Shown in pieces: positions 15,407 to 25,900 of a stretch of 26,826 nt of DNA; the stretch's first letter is position 1, and the number at the start of each line of letters is the position of its first letter. The notes under the pieces are model-generated. The model worked only from the letters and a program-made list of their open reading frames with translations. It searched no databases and was not told where the DNA came from. Source of the DNA: an uncultured Acidobacteriota bacterium (lineage in GTDB: Bacteria; Acidobacteriota; Thermoanaerobaculia; Gp7-AA8). The position numbers and the translations under genes were made by a program. The DNA is taken from the NCBI GenBank assembly GCA_946887105.1, contig CAMPKJ010000037.1, positions 1 to 26,826 on the forward strand. The letters are read 5' to 3'.

Positions 15407-16561
15407 TTACTCCCCGTCCCAGAACTGCACGCGCACGTCCTTGATGACTACCTCGTCATCCTCGGCCGGCTCGATGTAGAGGTAATCGCCGGCAATGTTC
15501 TTGCCGTCGATCGTGAACGTCTTTCCCTCGCGCGGGATGTCGAGCGAGTACATGATCACCTCGTCGTCGATGCGGATGCGCAGCTCGCCGCCGGCGCGCG
15601 TGCCGATGTCGTCGCGCGCGTAGAAGCGGAGCGATTCCACCGGACGGCCATCGAGCTCGATGCGGATGCGCGCGCGGCGTCCGCCGCATTCATCGCCGCC
15701 GATGCAGCCGCCTTCGTGCGAGATCTCGCGGCGTCCGCCGCGGCCACCGCCTTCGCCGCGTCCGCGCCGTCCGTACAGCACTTCGATGTCGCTGACGTTC
15801 ACTTCGTCGTCGTTGGCGGTCTGGATGATGAGCTTCTGTCCGTAGACATTGTCGACGTCGATCTCGTGCCGTTTTCCGGCGCGCTGCACGTCGATGTACC
15901 AGCCGATCTGCTCGTCGTCGATGCGCACGGACAGCTTGCCGTCGGCGCGCGTGCCGATGTCGTCCTTCGCGTAGAAGCGGACGCCGATCACCGGGGCCTG
16001 TTCGAGCGCGATGGTGATGCGGTTGCCGTTCTTGCGGCACTCGGCGCCGCCGATGCACATCCCTGCGCGCGGGTAGGCGCGCCATCCGCCGCCGCTGCTG
16101 CCACCGCCCGGACGTCCGCCCCCGCCGCCCGGACGACCCCACTCGCCGTCGCGCGGGATGCGCCGGCGCTCGCGTGAGTAGAGGACCGAGATGTCGCTGA
16201 TCTGCACTTCGTCATCGGTGGCCGCTTCGAACACGAGATAGCGGCCGGTCAGCTCATCGACATCGACGGTGAAGACCTGGCCCTTGCGGGGGATGTCGAT
16301 GTGGTTGTCGACGGTATTGCCGTCGATCTTGACGCGCAGCACGCCCTCGGCTTTGGTGCCGATCTGATCGTGCGCGTTGAAACGAACGGCGAGAACCGGT
16401 TTGTCCTCGAGCTCCACGCGCAGCCGGCGCTCGCGGCAGGTGCTTCCGCCGATGCAGCCGTTCTGGCTAGACGGCTTCCAGTCGCCGTTCGCGCGGCGAT
16501 CCTGGGCCGCGGCCAGCGTGGAAACCGTGAGGAGCATGAGGACGATGATTACGCGACGCAT
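15407..16561 (-). CDS. Secreted protein with three tandem CIGGxxC beta modules, unknown family
   Basis: A 384-residue protein with a clear signal peptide (MRRVIIVLMLLTVSTLAAA) and a GGAGG-type ribosome site (GGAGG about 8 nt before ATG). The mature protein is three copies of a module of about 95-100 residues. Each begins with C-I-G-G-x-x-C (Cys pairs 36/42, 169/175, 286/292), then an R-I/L-x-I/V-x-L strand, a V-R-F-Y/N-A-x-D-x-I-G-T-x-A-x-G segment, a short charged strand, a D-I-P-R-x-G-K turn, and an acidic D-D-E-V-x-I-x-D-V strand. A Gly/Pro-rich linker (about 142-160) separates modules 1 and 2, and a Gly/Arg-rich one separates 2 and 3. I do not recognise the module. The fold is probably a disulfide-stabilised beta-sandwich. 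Confidence 0.85.
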   Translation of the reverse strand: MRRVIIVLMLLTVSTLAAAQDRRANGDWKPSSQNGCIGGSTCRERRLRVELEDKPVLAVRFNAHDQIGTKAEGVLRVKIDGNTVDNHIDIPRKGQVFTVDVDELTGRYLVFEAATDDEVQISDISVLYSRERRRIPRDGEWGRPGGGGGRPGGGSSGGGWRAYPRAGMCIGGAECRKNGNRITIALEQAPVIGVRFYAKDDIGTRADGKLSVRIDDEQIGWYIDVQRAGKRHEIDVDNVYGQKLIIQTANDDEVNVSDIEVLYGRRGRGEGGGRGGRREISHEGGCIGGDECGGRRARIRIELDGRPVESLRFYARDDIGTRAGGELRIRIDDEVIMYSLDIPREGKTFTIDGKNIAGDYLYIEPAEDDEVVIKDVRVQFWDGE

Positions 16562-16666
16562 GTGTGAAACCTCCGTGCGCCGATTCTATGCGGTCGGCGC
16601 GCCTGAAAATACGGGCGGAAACGAGGGGTTTTCGGTGATGCGTGTCATCGGCGCGGGACGTTCGCG

Positions 16667-18127
16667 TCACGACGAGTAGGCAGTGCTCACCTTTACGGCG
16701 CGCCGCCACGCCTCGATTTTCGCCGCGCGTTCCGTTGCGCTCATGCGCGGCTCGAACGTGCGATCGACTTCGATCTCGCCGACGTCCAGTCCCGCCAGCG
16801 CGGCGGCGCCGAGGGCCGTCACTTCGGTAACGCGGCCGCGGACCACCGGGATGCCGGCGAGATCGGCCTGCATCTGCATCAACAGATCGTTCGTCGCCGC
16901 GCCGCCGTCGACGCGAAGCTCGGAGAGCGCCATGCCGGAGTCGGCGCGCATCGCCTCCAGCACGTCGACGGTCTGCAGTGCGATGGATTCGAGCGTCGCG
17001 CGTGCGAGATGCGCTTTCGTCGCGCCGCGCGTCAGGCCGACGATGGTGCCGCGCGCGTAGGCGTCCCAGTGTGGTGTGCCGAGGCCGGTGAAGGCGGGGA
17101 CGAAGACCACGCCGTTCGTGTCGGGGACGGACGCGGCCAGCGGCCCGATCTCCGCGGCGGATTGGATGATGCCCAGACCATCGCGCAACCATTGCACGGC
17201 GGCGCCGGTGACGAAGATGCTGCCTTCCAGCGCGTATTGCACCGGATCCTCGCCGAGCTTCCACGCGATCGTGGAGAGCAGGCCGTGCGATGACGTCACC
17301 GCCGTCCCGCCGGTGTTCATCACCACGAACGAGCCGGTGCCGTACGTGTTCTTGGCCATGCCGGCGCGCGTGCAGCGCTGGCCGAACAGCGCGGCCTGCT
17401 GATCGCCCGCGATGCCGGCGATCGGAATGCCGGCCGGGATCGGCAGCCCTTCCGCGGTCTCGGCGACCTCGCCGCGAGAGCTGCGCACTTCGGGGAGCAG
17501 CGATCGCGGGATGCCGAGGATCGAGAGCAACTGGTCGTCCCACTGAGAACGATGGATGTCGAAGAGCAGCGTGCGCGAAGCGTTGGTGACGTCGGTGACG
17601 TGCGTCCGTCCGCGCGTCAGATTCCAGATCAGCCAGGAGTCGATCGTGCCGAAGGCGAGGTCGTGATCGTGCGGCACGTTCCGCAGCAGCCAGCGCAACT
17701 TCGTGCCGGAGAAATACGGATCGAGCAGCAATCCGGTGCGCGCGCGGAACAATGCCTCGTGTCCTGCGGCGCGCAGCGCATCGCAGTCGCCCGCCGTACG
17801 GCGGTCCTGCCAGACGATGGCGTGATGCACCGGCTGGCCGGTGGCGCGATCCCATAGAACGGTGGTCTCACGCTGATTGGTGATGCCGATTGCCGCGATA
17901 CGAACGCCGGGCACTTTCGCGATGCATTCCGCCGCGACTTCGATCTGGGTGCGCCAGATCTCCGCGGCGTCGTGCTCGACCCAGCCGGGCTGTGGATAGA
18001 ACTGCCGGAACTCGCGTTGCGCGACGGCGAGAATGCCGCCGCGCGCGCCGAAGAGGATTGCGCGCGAGCTGGTCGTGCCCTGGTCGAGCGCGAGGATGGC
18101 GTTAGCGTCGTGTTCGTTTCGCGTCAT
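16667..18127 (-). CDS. glpK: Glycerol kinase
   Basis: A 486-residue FGGY-family sugar kinase that phosphorylates glycerol to sn-glycerol-3-phosphate with ATP. The N-terminus has the phosphate-binding [30 protein letters not shown] and IVWQDRR are characteristic of GlpK, as are the [23 protein letters not shown], and [14 protein letters not shown] segments and the [16 protein letters not shown]-terminal motif. The length is close to the usual value of about 500. The ATG (complement of 18125-18127) is chosen by alignment of the N-terminus. No glpF or glpD is adjacent in this window, so transport and the next oxidation step are encoded elsewhere. It diverges from the C25 peptidase gene. Confidence 0.95.
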   Translation of the reverse strand: MTRNEHDANAILALDQGTTSSRAILFGARGGILAVAQREFRQFYPQPGWVEHDAAEIWRTQIEVAAECIAKVPGVRIAAIGITNQRETTVLWDRATGQPVHHAIVWQDRRTAGDCDALRAAGHEALFRARTGLLLDPYFSGTKLRWLLRNVPHDHDLAFGTIDSWLIWNLTRGRTHVTDVTNASRTLLFDIHRSQWDDQLLSILGIPRSLLPEVRSSRGEVAETAEGLPIPAGIPIAGIAGDQQAALFGQRCTRAGMAKNTYGTGSFVVMNTGGTAVTSSHGLLSTIAWKLGEDPVQYALEGSIFVTGAAVQWLRDGLGIIQSAAEIGPLAASVPDTNGVVFVPAFTGLGTPHWDAYARGTIVGLTRGATKAHLARATLESIALQTVDVLEAMRADSGMALSELRVDGGAATNDLLMQMQADLAGIPVVRGRVTEVTALGAAALAGLDVGEIEVDRTFEPRMSATERAAKIEAWRRAVKVSTAYSS

Positions 18128-18164
18128 TGCGATGTCGTTTTGTGCACCATGATCTTCAATGCAC

Positions 18165-18197
18165 TGGCCGTCAAATGGCCATTGCGGGTAACGCAAT
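18165..18197. promoter_or_regulatory. Two adjacent inverted repeats in the glpK / C25-peptidase divergent spacer
   Basis: TGGCC (18165-18169) pairs with GGCCA (18177-18181), and ATTGCG (18181-18186) pairs with CGCAAT (18192-18197). They sit side by side about midway between the divergent starts. They could be operator half-sites for a regulator of either gene, but no consensus is matched and no matching repeat elsewhere was found by eye. Confidence 0.4.
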
Positions 18198-18248
18198 CCT
18201 GACGGCGTTCTGAGGAATTTTATTAGCCGTTTGTGCGATCATCGGCCC

Positions 18249-21200
18249 ATGCTTCGACGTGGATTCGCGGTTGTCGTGTGCGCGCTGATCGCATTTGCGC
18301 AGCCTCTGTTTGCGGGCTCGACCGGGACTACGGCGTTGCACACACCGCAGGGCAGCTCGGCCGGAACGCCCAATGGCGACTTCGTTTCCGACGATGACGC
18401 CGGCGCGCTGAACACCTTCTATCGCTATTTCATCGAAGTGCCGGCCGGTACGACGCGCGTGGTGGTCGACCTCTACGACGCCGACATCGGCATGAGCGCC
18501 GCCGAAGCGAACCTCGGGCGCGACCGCAACCGCGGCGGCTATGACTCTTCGGTCGCGTACAGTCTGCTCAATCCCGGCGGCACCGCAGTGTCGACGCGAT
18601 TCACCACCGGCAACAATGCCGGTCCCACCGGCGCGGACGGTGCGTGGCTGAATTTCTTCACCGGCACCGGCAACAACGTGCTCGATCAGTTCGGCACGAA
18701 CGCCTATTCGAACGACAACGGCAACAACAGCTGGTCCACGAACTGGGTGGAGAGCGACGGCGGTGGCGGCGGCGCGACCGGCGGTGCGGTTCGCGTCACG
18801 GGTGGTGATCTGCGGATCACCGACGGAGTGGCCGGGACGCCGAACATCTACCGCGAGGCCGACCTGCTCGGCAGCCCCGGTCTGAACATGGGGATGGCCT
18901 TCCTTACGTTCGACTACACGACCTCGGGCAATCTCGAAAACACCGACCAGATCAGCGTGCAGATCTCCGGCAACGGTGGCGGCAGCTACACCACGCTGGA
19001 CACATTCGCGAACGACTCGTCCGGCACGGCCAGCTACGACATCACAGACTTCATCGCCAACAATACCCGCGTGCGTTTCGTCGTCGCGGGCGGCCTCGGC
19101 GGCACCGAGTTCTTCTACTTCGACAACGTGCAGATCTCCGATGGTCCGGTCACCGCGGGTCATTGGGAACTGCGGATCGACATGGGCGCGGTGGACGACA
19201 TCAACGGGATCGGCATCCGCGCGCACGATGGCGACACGACCTCCGGCGGTACGGAGCTGAACGTCTACGGCGAGTCGATGCTGTCGCTCGGCGTCAATCC
19301 CGACGGCTCGGGCGGAAACACGCGCAGCTACACGCTTTACCCGTGGGTGACGTCCGGCTGCACGATCACGCAGAACGACTTCGACCGCGACACGGACGGC
19401 GGTAACACCGGCAGCGTGCAGTACACCAGCCGGACCGGAGCCTTCACCCAGACGTTCAACAGCGGGACGCTGTCGACCGACGACAATTGGAACAGCGACT
19501 CTCTCGCAAACTACACGAGCAGCTTCTACGCAACCGACTACGGCATCTGGACGCACGCCTCGTCGATCAGTACGTACATCAACACCAGCGGCAATTACGA
19601 GACGATGTACGTCGGCAATTACCTGACGGCCGGAGGCACGCCGACGATGAATCCGATCGTCTCCGGCGGCTTCCCGGCCACGTCGCGGATCTACCTGCCG
19701 ACCGATGCCGGCGGCGCTCCGCCCAAACCGTATCTGCAGCAGTACCTGACCGCCATCAACGGCCCGCAGCCGGCTCCCGCGCTCGGCGTCCCGCGCAGCT
19801 ACACCGTGACGGTGGTGGTCGTGAATCCAACGCCGCACCCGATCACGTTCAGCGGCGCGAACACCGTCATCGCCAACGTGCCCGCGGGCGTCGGCGTGAC
19901 GTACCAGGACGGCAGCACCGTCAGCCAGGGCAGCGTGACCGGCGAGCCCGCCATCGGCGGTACGGGCAACGTGACCTGGAATCCGGGCGCGCTTGCAGCG
20001 GGCGATACCGCTGCTCTCTCGTACAACATCACCGTCACTCCCGCTGCCGCGACGACGAGCGTCACCGGCACGCCCGCGTCCGGCAACGGCACGCGCGCGA
20101 CCTACGTCGACGAAACGGGCAACACGACGCAGGCGCGCGCGACCTACCGCCTCGGCGGTCTCTGTCAGCTGAGCGTCGTCGTGGGACTGGCCACGGAAGT
20201 GCTGCTCTCGTCGTTCGACGTCGACGATCGCGGACACGTGGCGTGGGCGACCGCGTCGGAAGCGGGAACGGTCGGCTTCAACCTCTATCGCGAAGACGGC
20301 ACGAAGGTGAACGACTCGCTCATCCCCGCCGGCCGCGGGCGCTATGAGATCGACGACCGCTCGATGGCGCAGCGCTACATCCTCGAGGAGATCACCGCCA
20401 GCGGTAAGGTGAACCGCTACGGACCGGTTGCGTCGATGCGCCGCCTCGGGCCGGATGTCGTCGAGAAGACGGAGCGTCGTCCGGCGCGCCTGAAAGCCTC
20501 GGCGGACGCAAACGTCTCCGCCGACGCCGCCGTGAAGGCCGCGGCCGTGATGGTCGGCGTGCGCGAGACCGGCATCGTGCGTGTGCCGTACTCGGAACTG
20601 GCGTCGCGGCTCGGCAGTACAGCCGACCGCATCGCGAAGTCCGCGGTGCGAGGGCAGCTCGCGGTCTCCACCTCCGGCCAGCCGATCGCTTACACGACGG
20701 CGCTCGATGGCATCCTCTTCTTCGGCGAGAAGGCGAAGTCGCTCTACTCGAACGAGCGGATCTACCGCATCGAGAACGGCAAGGGCACGCTCATGCCGTC
20801 CTTGCCGGTACCGCCGGCGAACGACAGCCTCTCGGTGTTCATGACCAAGGTCGATGCGGAGACCGATGCGTTCGCCGCGACGGTGCTTCCGCTCGATCCG
20901 GAAAGCGACTACTGGTTCTGGGAGTACGTCGTCAGCGGCGATGCGTCGGTCGGCCGCCGCACGTTCACCATCGACGCTCCCGACGTGGCCAGCGCATCCG
21001 GCGCGAAGCTGGACGTGCGGCTGCAGGGCGCGCTCGCCGGCGCCGCGCACACGGCGCGTGTGAAGGTCAACGGGGTGCCGGCCGGTGACGTCACGTGGGG
21101 CTCGCTCGATGACGAGACCGAGACGCTGCTGCTTCCCGATGGCGTGCTCGTCGAAGGTCCGAACCAGGTGGAACTCGAAGGCGTGCTCGCAGCGGACGCG

Positions 21201-22577
21201 GCGTTCGACATCTTCTACATCGACGGATTCGCGTTGCGTTACCAGCGTTACGCGCGGCCTCTTGCCGGCGCGTCGGCCCGTTCGCTCGAAGCCAACGTGA
21301 CGGCGTCCGTGACCTCCGGTCCGTTTGCCACCGAGCCGCTCGTGCTGGACATCACCCAGCGCCGCACTCCGGTGATCCTCACCGGCGGCGTGTACGCGGG
21401 CGGCAACGTTTCGCTGAAGCTGCCGACGCTGACGAAGACCGTGTTCGTGGCGGATGGATACGTCACGCCTTCCTCGTATCGCTCGGCGGTGGAGACGTCG
21501 TACAAGAACATGAAGGCGGATTACGTCGTGATCGCGCCGCCTGCACTGCGCACCGGTGCCGAGGCGCTGGCGTCGCTGCGGCAGTCGGAAGGATTGCGGA
21601 CCGAGGTGGTCGATCTGCAGCAGATCTACGACACCTTCGGCCACGGAGAACCGACGCCGCATGCCATCCGCGAGTTCATCGACACCGCGTTGAAGCTCAA
21701 TCCGAAGATGCCGCCGCGTTACGTCGTCCTCGCCGGAACCGGCACGTTCGACTACCGCGGCATCGTGCAGGAGCCGGGACCGGTGCCGCCGCTGATGATC
21801 ACCACCAGCGACGGCCTGTTCGCGTCCGATTCGGCGATCGCGGACACGAACAATGACGGCATCCCGAATGTCGCCATCGGCCGCATCCCGGTCTTCACCA
21901 ATGCGGAATTGCTGGCGTACGTCGACAAGTTGCGCGAGCACACCGCGGCGGCGGACGACGATCCGATCGTGTTCACCGCCGATGCCGCGGACGGAATGAC
22001 CGACTTCGCGATGGCCAGCGACGAGGCGGCGCAGCCGCTGGAGACGCGTCCGAGCGAACGCCTGCACATCGGCGAAGTCGGCGCGCAGGCCGCGCGCGAC
22101 GGTCTGCTGGCGATGTGGCAGGACGGGACGCCGCTGGTGAGCTGGGTCGGCCACGGCGGACTCGATCAGCTGGCGCTGTCGGGCTTCCTCACCGCCGGAG
22201 ACGCGCCGTCGCTGTCGTCGGATGGCCGTCTGCCGGTGCTGGTGGCGATGACGTGCACGATCAATCGATTCGAGATCAGCGGGCTGGCCGAGCCTCTCGG
22301 CGCAGCGCTCACGCGCGAGCCGAACGGCGGCGCGCTGGCGGTGTGGTCCGCTACCGGACTCTCCAATCACGAGCATGCCCGCGAGTTGCAGAGGACGTTC
22401 ATGCGGTTGGCCGCAGCGAAGCCGCAGTTGCGCGTGGGCGACCTGATCGTCCAAACTCTGGCCGCGCACGACAGCGACACGGCGGGCATCTATGTGCTGC
22501 TCGGGGATCCCGCCATCACGCTGCGCTTGCCGAAGGAGATCGTGAATGGCGGAACGCCCGTTCCAACCGGAGAATGA
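18249..22577 (+). CDS. Secreted C25-family (gingipain-like) cysteine peptidase, multidomain
   Basis: A 1442-residue protein. The ATG at 18249 opens directly into a signal peptide (MLRRGFAVVVCALIAFA). A TTG at 18231 is possible, but the signal fits 18249 better. N-terminal region: a beta domain (about 55-140 and again about 300-350) that appears split by another beta-sandwich (about 144-299). A DUF11-like segment lies at about 515-640 and a fibronectin-like module with GFNLYRE near 674. Pre-catalytic C25 modules start with VGVRETGIVRVPYSEL (about 770). The catalytic domain (about 1068-1430) has YVVIAPPALRTGAEAL, His1302 in WVGHGG and Cys1336 in VAMTCTINRF, 34 residues apart as in gingipains. 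It ends with GIYVLLGDPAITLRL. There is no C-terminal sorting domain. Confidence 0.9.
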   Translation: MLRRGFAVVVCALIAFAQPLFAGSTGTTALHTPQGSSAGTPNGDFVSDDDAGALNTFYRYFIEVPAGTTRVVVDLYDADIGMSAAEANLGRDRNRGGYDSSVAYSLLNPGGTAVSTRFTTGNNAGPTGADGAWLNFFTGTGNNVLDQFGTNAYSNDNGNNSWSTNWVESDGGGGGATGGAVRVTGGDLRITDGVAGTPNIYREADLLGSPGLNMGMAFLTFDYTTSGNLENTDQISVQISGNGGGSYTTLDTFANDSSGTASYDITDFIANNTRVRFVVAGGLGGTEFFYFDNVQISDGPVTAGHWELRIDMGAVDDINGIGIRAHDGDTTSGGTELNVYGESMLSLGVNPDGSGGNTRSYTLYPWVTSGCTITQNDFDRDTDGGNTGSVQYTSRTGAFTQTFNSGTLSTDDNWNSDSLANYTSSFYATDYGIWTHASSISTYINTSGNYETMYVGNYLTAGGTPTMNPIVSGGFPATSRIYLPTDAGGAPPKPYLQQYLTAINGPQPAPALGVPRSYTVTVVVVNPTPHPITFSGANTVIANVPAGVGVTYQDGSTVSQGSVTGEPAIGGTGNVTWNPGALAAGDTAALSYNITVTPAAATTSVTGTPASGNGTRATYVDETGNTTQARATYRLGGLCQLSVVVGLATEVLLSSFDVDDRGHVAWATASEAGTVGFNLYREDGTKVNDSLIPAGRGRYEIDDRSMAQRYILEEITASGKVNRYGPVASMRRLGPDVVEKTERRPARLKASADANVSADAAVKAAAVMVGVRETGIVRVPYSELASRLGSTADRIAKSAVRGQLAVSTSGQPIAYTTALDGILFFGEKAKSLYSNERIYRIENGKGTLMPSLPVPPANDSLSVFMTKVDAETDAFAATVLPLDPESDYWFWEYVVSGDASVGRRTFTIDAPDVASASGAKLDVRLQGALAGAAHTARVKVNGVPAGDVTWGSLDDETETLLLPDGVLVEGPNQVELEGVLAADAAFDIFYIDGFALRYQRYARPLAGASARSLEANVTASVTSGPFATEPLVLDITQRRTPVILTGGVYAGGNVSLKLPTLTKTVFVADGYVTPSSYRSAVETSYKNMKADYVVIAPPALRTGAEALASLRQSEGLRTEVVDLQQIYDTFGHGEPTPHAIREFIDTALKLNPKMPPRYVVLAGTGTFDYRGIVQEPGPVPPLMITTSDGLFASDSAIADTNNDGIPNVAIGRIPVFTNAELLAYVDKLREHTAAADDDPIVFTADAADGMTDFAMASDEAAQPLETRPSERLHIGEVGAQAARDGLLAMWQDGTPLVSWVGHGGLDQLALSGFLTAGDAPSLSSDGRLPVLVAMTCTINRFEISGLAEPLGAALTREPNGGALAVWSATGLSNHEHARELQRTFMRLAAAKPQLRVGDLIVQTLAAHDSDTAGIYVLLGDPAITLRLPKEIVNGGTPVPTGE

Positions 22578-22586
22578 CGCACCCGT

Positions 22587-22603
22587 AGTACGGAGGCCGT
22601 ACT
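22587..22603. repeat. Palindrome AGTACGG-AGG-CCGTACT after the C25 stop
   Basis: A 7-bp perfect stem with a 3-nt loop, starting 10 nt after the C25 peptidase stop codon. No T-run follows, so it is not a classical terminator. It may stabilise the 3' end of the transcript or be part of a repeat family. Confidence 0.6.
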
Positions 22604-22733
22604 CGCCGCCGCGCATTCTCTCGCGCGAGCCGCTCGAGGCCATGGCCGCCATCTGCCGGCCGACCCCGCCCGCGAAGGCCAACGCGGGCGCCTGCCCGAT
22701 GGGCCCGGTCAACTCGTAGCGGCCGGGTTCCAG

Positions 22734-22761
22734 CCTTCTCCCCCTCGTGAGGGGGAGAAGG
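22734..22761. repeat. Strong intergenic hairpin, CCTTCTCCCCC...GGGGGAGAAGG
   Basis: An 11-bp perfect inverted repeat (22734-22744 with 22751-22761) with a TCGTGA loop. It is followed by GTGCCGGGAATGAGGGG, which resembles a repetitive palindromic element found in many GC-rich genomes (from memory). It may also act as a transcription terminator for the C25 gene, although only a weak T content follows. Confidence 0.7.
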
Positions 22762-22797
22762 TGCCGGGAATGAGGGGACTAGACGAGCCGATTTGCG

Positions 22798-22811
22798 GGT
22801 TCCTGAGAACC
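22798..22811. promoter_or_regulatory. GGTTC-CTGA-GAACC short palindrome upstream of the second secreted protein
   Basis: A 5-bp perfect stem with a 4-nt loop about 113 nt before the ATG at 22924. A TTGACG (22826-22831) and a TAAACT (22841-22846) occur downstream, but their 9-nt spacing is too short for a standard promoter. An operator role is only a guess. Confidence 0.3.
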
Positions 22812-22923
22812 GTATGCACCCGTTTTTGACGGTTGCGCTCTAAACTGCCACAGTTGAGAGAGATGCAGTACCCCTTCGTCCGGGTGCTGCGCGGTCCGGG
22901 TCCGAGAACCAGAGGGAGACCAG

Positions 22924-25900
22924 ATGCATCGTCGAGTTGCGCTCGTCGCAGGATTGCTTTTCGTGTTGTTGGCTGCCGGCGCCCAGGCGCAGACGTGCGA
23001 TCAGGTGTCTCCGCCGACGCTCTGCATCGATCCGATCAGCTGGAACGTCATCGGCCTGGACAGCAACAAGGCGCTGGCGCCGAACACTGACGGTCCCGAC
23101 ACGTTCATGGTCGGCGCGCGCGGGTGCAACACCGGCACGACCACGCTGACCGGCATCGTGGCCACGTACAACACGGTCGGAGCGGTCAATCCGTACATCA
23201 ATCTCGCCGACAACTCCACCATCAACGTCCCCGAGATCCGTCCCGGGCGCTGCGAAGACTTCTACTTCAACGGTCAGATCACGCGCGTGAACGCCGCGTA
23301 CTTCACCTCGCAGGGCTACACGGTCACGGTCACGAGCGGCGCGCTCTCGGCGGTCACGCCGTCCAATCGCTCGCTGTACATCGAGAAGCTGAACTCCCAG
23401 AACCGCAACACCGTCTCCGGCCTGACCGGACCGACGTCGCTGCAGGTCGGCGGCATCTACACCTTCAACGTTCTGTGGAGCACCGCGCCGGGCGGCTACG
23501 AGCAGCTCGAGCACTTCGTCAACCTGACCAACACCAGCTTCCGCCTGCTGTCGTCCTACTCGGTCTACGACCAGCCGGCCGCCGCGACGAACACGACCAT
23601 CTATGCCGATGCCTGCGGCTGGGACAACGACACGCTCTCGCCGACGTATCGCTCCTGCATCGGCCCTCCGGACTATCCGGGCGGCAAGACCGGCGGCAAC
23701 GTCAACACCTACTTCACCGTGCAGATCCTCGGCGCTACGCCGATTTCCGGCGCGCAGCTCCGCGCGCTGATCTACGATTTCTCCGGCTCCAGCTATCACT
23801 ACAACACCGACTACAACTCCGGCGTGAACGGCCTCACGGTGAGCGCTGCTGCCGCCGCGGACCTGCAGGTCACGATCGCCGACTCACCCGATCCGGTACT
23901 CTACGGCGGCACGATCACCTACACCGGCACCGTCACCAACGCGGGACTGAGCCCGGTCACCACCACCGATGGCGGCGCGCTGAAGATCCCCATTCCGCCG
24001 GATACGACGTTCAGCTCCATCAGCATGCCGGGATGGACGTGCGGTCTCGCCTCCGGCGTGGTGACCTGTACGCCCAACTCCACGTTCGCCTCGGGCATGA
24101 GCGCCAACTACACGCTGGCCGTGGTGGTCGACGCCGACACCATCGTCGGCACGATCATCCCCGCGACGGCCTCGATCTCCTCGAATCACGAAGACCCGAC
24201 GCCGTCGAACAACATCGCCAGCACGACCACCGTGGTCGCCTCTGCGCTGCAGGTCGATCTCTCGATCACCAACACCGTTCCGCCGGTGGTCGTGCAGGGG
24301 AGCGCGTTCACGTTCACCCAGACCGTCACGAACGCCGGTCCGACCACCGCGGCGAATCCGACGTTCGTCACGCAGGTGCCCGCCGGCAGTACGTTCGACT
24401 CCATCACCACGCCGAGCCCTGACTGGACCTGCAGCGGTCCGGTCGCGGGCGAAGTCACCTGCACGCGCGCGACGCCGCTGGCCGTGAACGAGTCGGCGGT
24501 GTTCAGCCTGAATCTGACCGCGACCGGCGCAGTCGGATCGAACCTCAGCAGCCAGGCCTACACGCAGACCACGACGTCGGAGCCGTACACGGCGAACAAC
24601 GTCGCCACCGCGAGCACGAACATCATCGCCGCGAACACCGCCGACGTGGCCATCACCGTCAGCGACTTCCCGGATCCGGTGGTCCCCGGCGAAAGCATCC
24701 TCTATGCGCAGACGGTGACGAACAACGGCGTCATCCCCGCCCAGAACGTCACGGTCTCGTTCCCGACGCCGCCCAATACGACCTATTCGTACATCGACTT
24801 CCCGGTCGGCTGGAGCTGCAGCACCTGGCCCGCGCCCGGAACGCCGACGCCCGGCTCCGCGGGCACCATCACCTGCACGAAGGCCACGCCGCTGGCAGTC
24901 GGTGAAACGGCCAGCTTCCCGCTCACGGTGAGCGTGAACGCGGCCACTCCCATCGGCACGATCATCAACTACACGGCCACGGTTGCGACGACCACGACGG
25001 ACTCGATCGCATCGAACAACACCTCGTCCGCCTCGACGCTGGTCGGCTCCGCCACGAACGCGGACGTGCAGATCGTGAAGACGGTCTCCGCGAATCCGGT
25101 GCGCACGGCCGACAACCTGGTCTACAACCTGCGCGTCCAGAACAACGGTCCGGCGACGGCGACGAACGTCGTGGCCACCGATCCGCTCCCGACGAACCTC
25201 ACGTACGTCTCCGCGGTCACCTCGCGGGGCAGCTGTTCGTACAACGGCGGCACGCGCACGATCTCCTGCGCCGTCGGCACGCTCACGCACGGGCAGGTCG
25301 CGGCGATCACCGTGCGCGTGACCGTCGACGCCGCGGCCGCATCGTCGACGATCAACAACACCGCCACGACGTCCGCGACACAGACCGACCCGGTGCTGAG
25401 CAACAACACGTCGGCGGCGCCGGTGACGGTGCTGTCCGCCACCGCCGCGACGATGCTCACCTCGAACGCCACGCAGCAGGGCAACACCGTGGACCTGCGC
25501 TGGAACACGTCGTGGGAGCGCGACAACCTCGGATTCAACATCTATCGCGAGCACGGCGCCGCGCGCGTGCGCGTAAACGCGTCGCTCATCGCCGGCTCGA
25601 CGCTCGTGGCCGGAACCGAAGTGCCCGCGGGCTTCTCGTATCGCTGGACCGACCGCCGTCCGGTGCCGGGCGCGATTTACTGGATCGAGAGCGTCGATCT
25701 CGACGGCACGCGCAAGATGCACGGTCCGGTGGTCGCGAAGCTCGGATCGCAGAACGCGGCCCGATCGATCTCTTCGCAGTCCGCCGACTCACCGACCTTC
25801 GCACAGTTGAATGCGCGCGCGTCGTCGCAGGCCATGATCGCGACCGAGGCCACCACGACGCCGAAAGGAATTTCCGACGTCACGCTGGCGCGGCAGTTCG

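Noticed and set aside
16583..16611. A TAGAAT -10-like box on the - strand upstream of the CIGGxxC gene
   Set aside because: No -35 element at a suitable distance (a TTTCAG lies 14 nt away), so the promoter call is not supportable.
18171..22712. A 1513-codon open frame on the - strand, antisense to the C25 peptidase gene
   Set aside because: It mirrors the codon bias of the + strand gene, is rich in Arg/His/Val without any recognisable domain, and overlaps a well-supported C25 gene along its whole length.
22642..22719. A 25-codon frame (MAAICRPTPP... ending ACPMGPVNS) in the spacer
   Set aside because: Too short to judge, no ribosome site, and no recognised family; more likely chance in GC-rich sequence.
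22826..22846. TTGACG and TAAACT before the second secreted gene
   Set aside because: Spacing of 9 nt is too short for a sigma-70 promoter.
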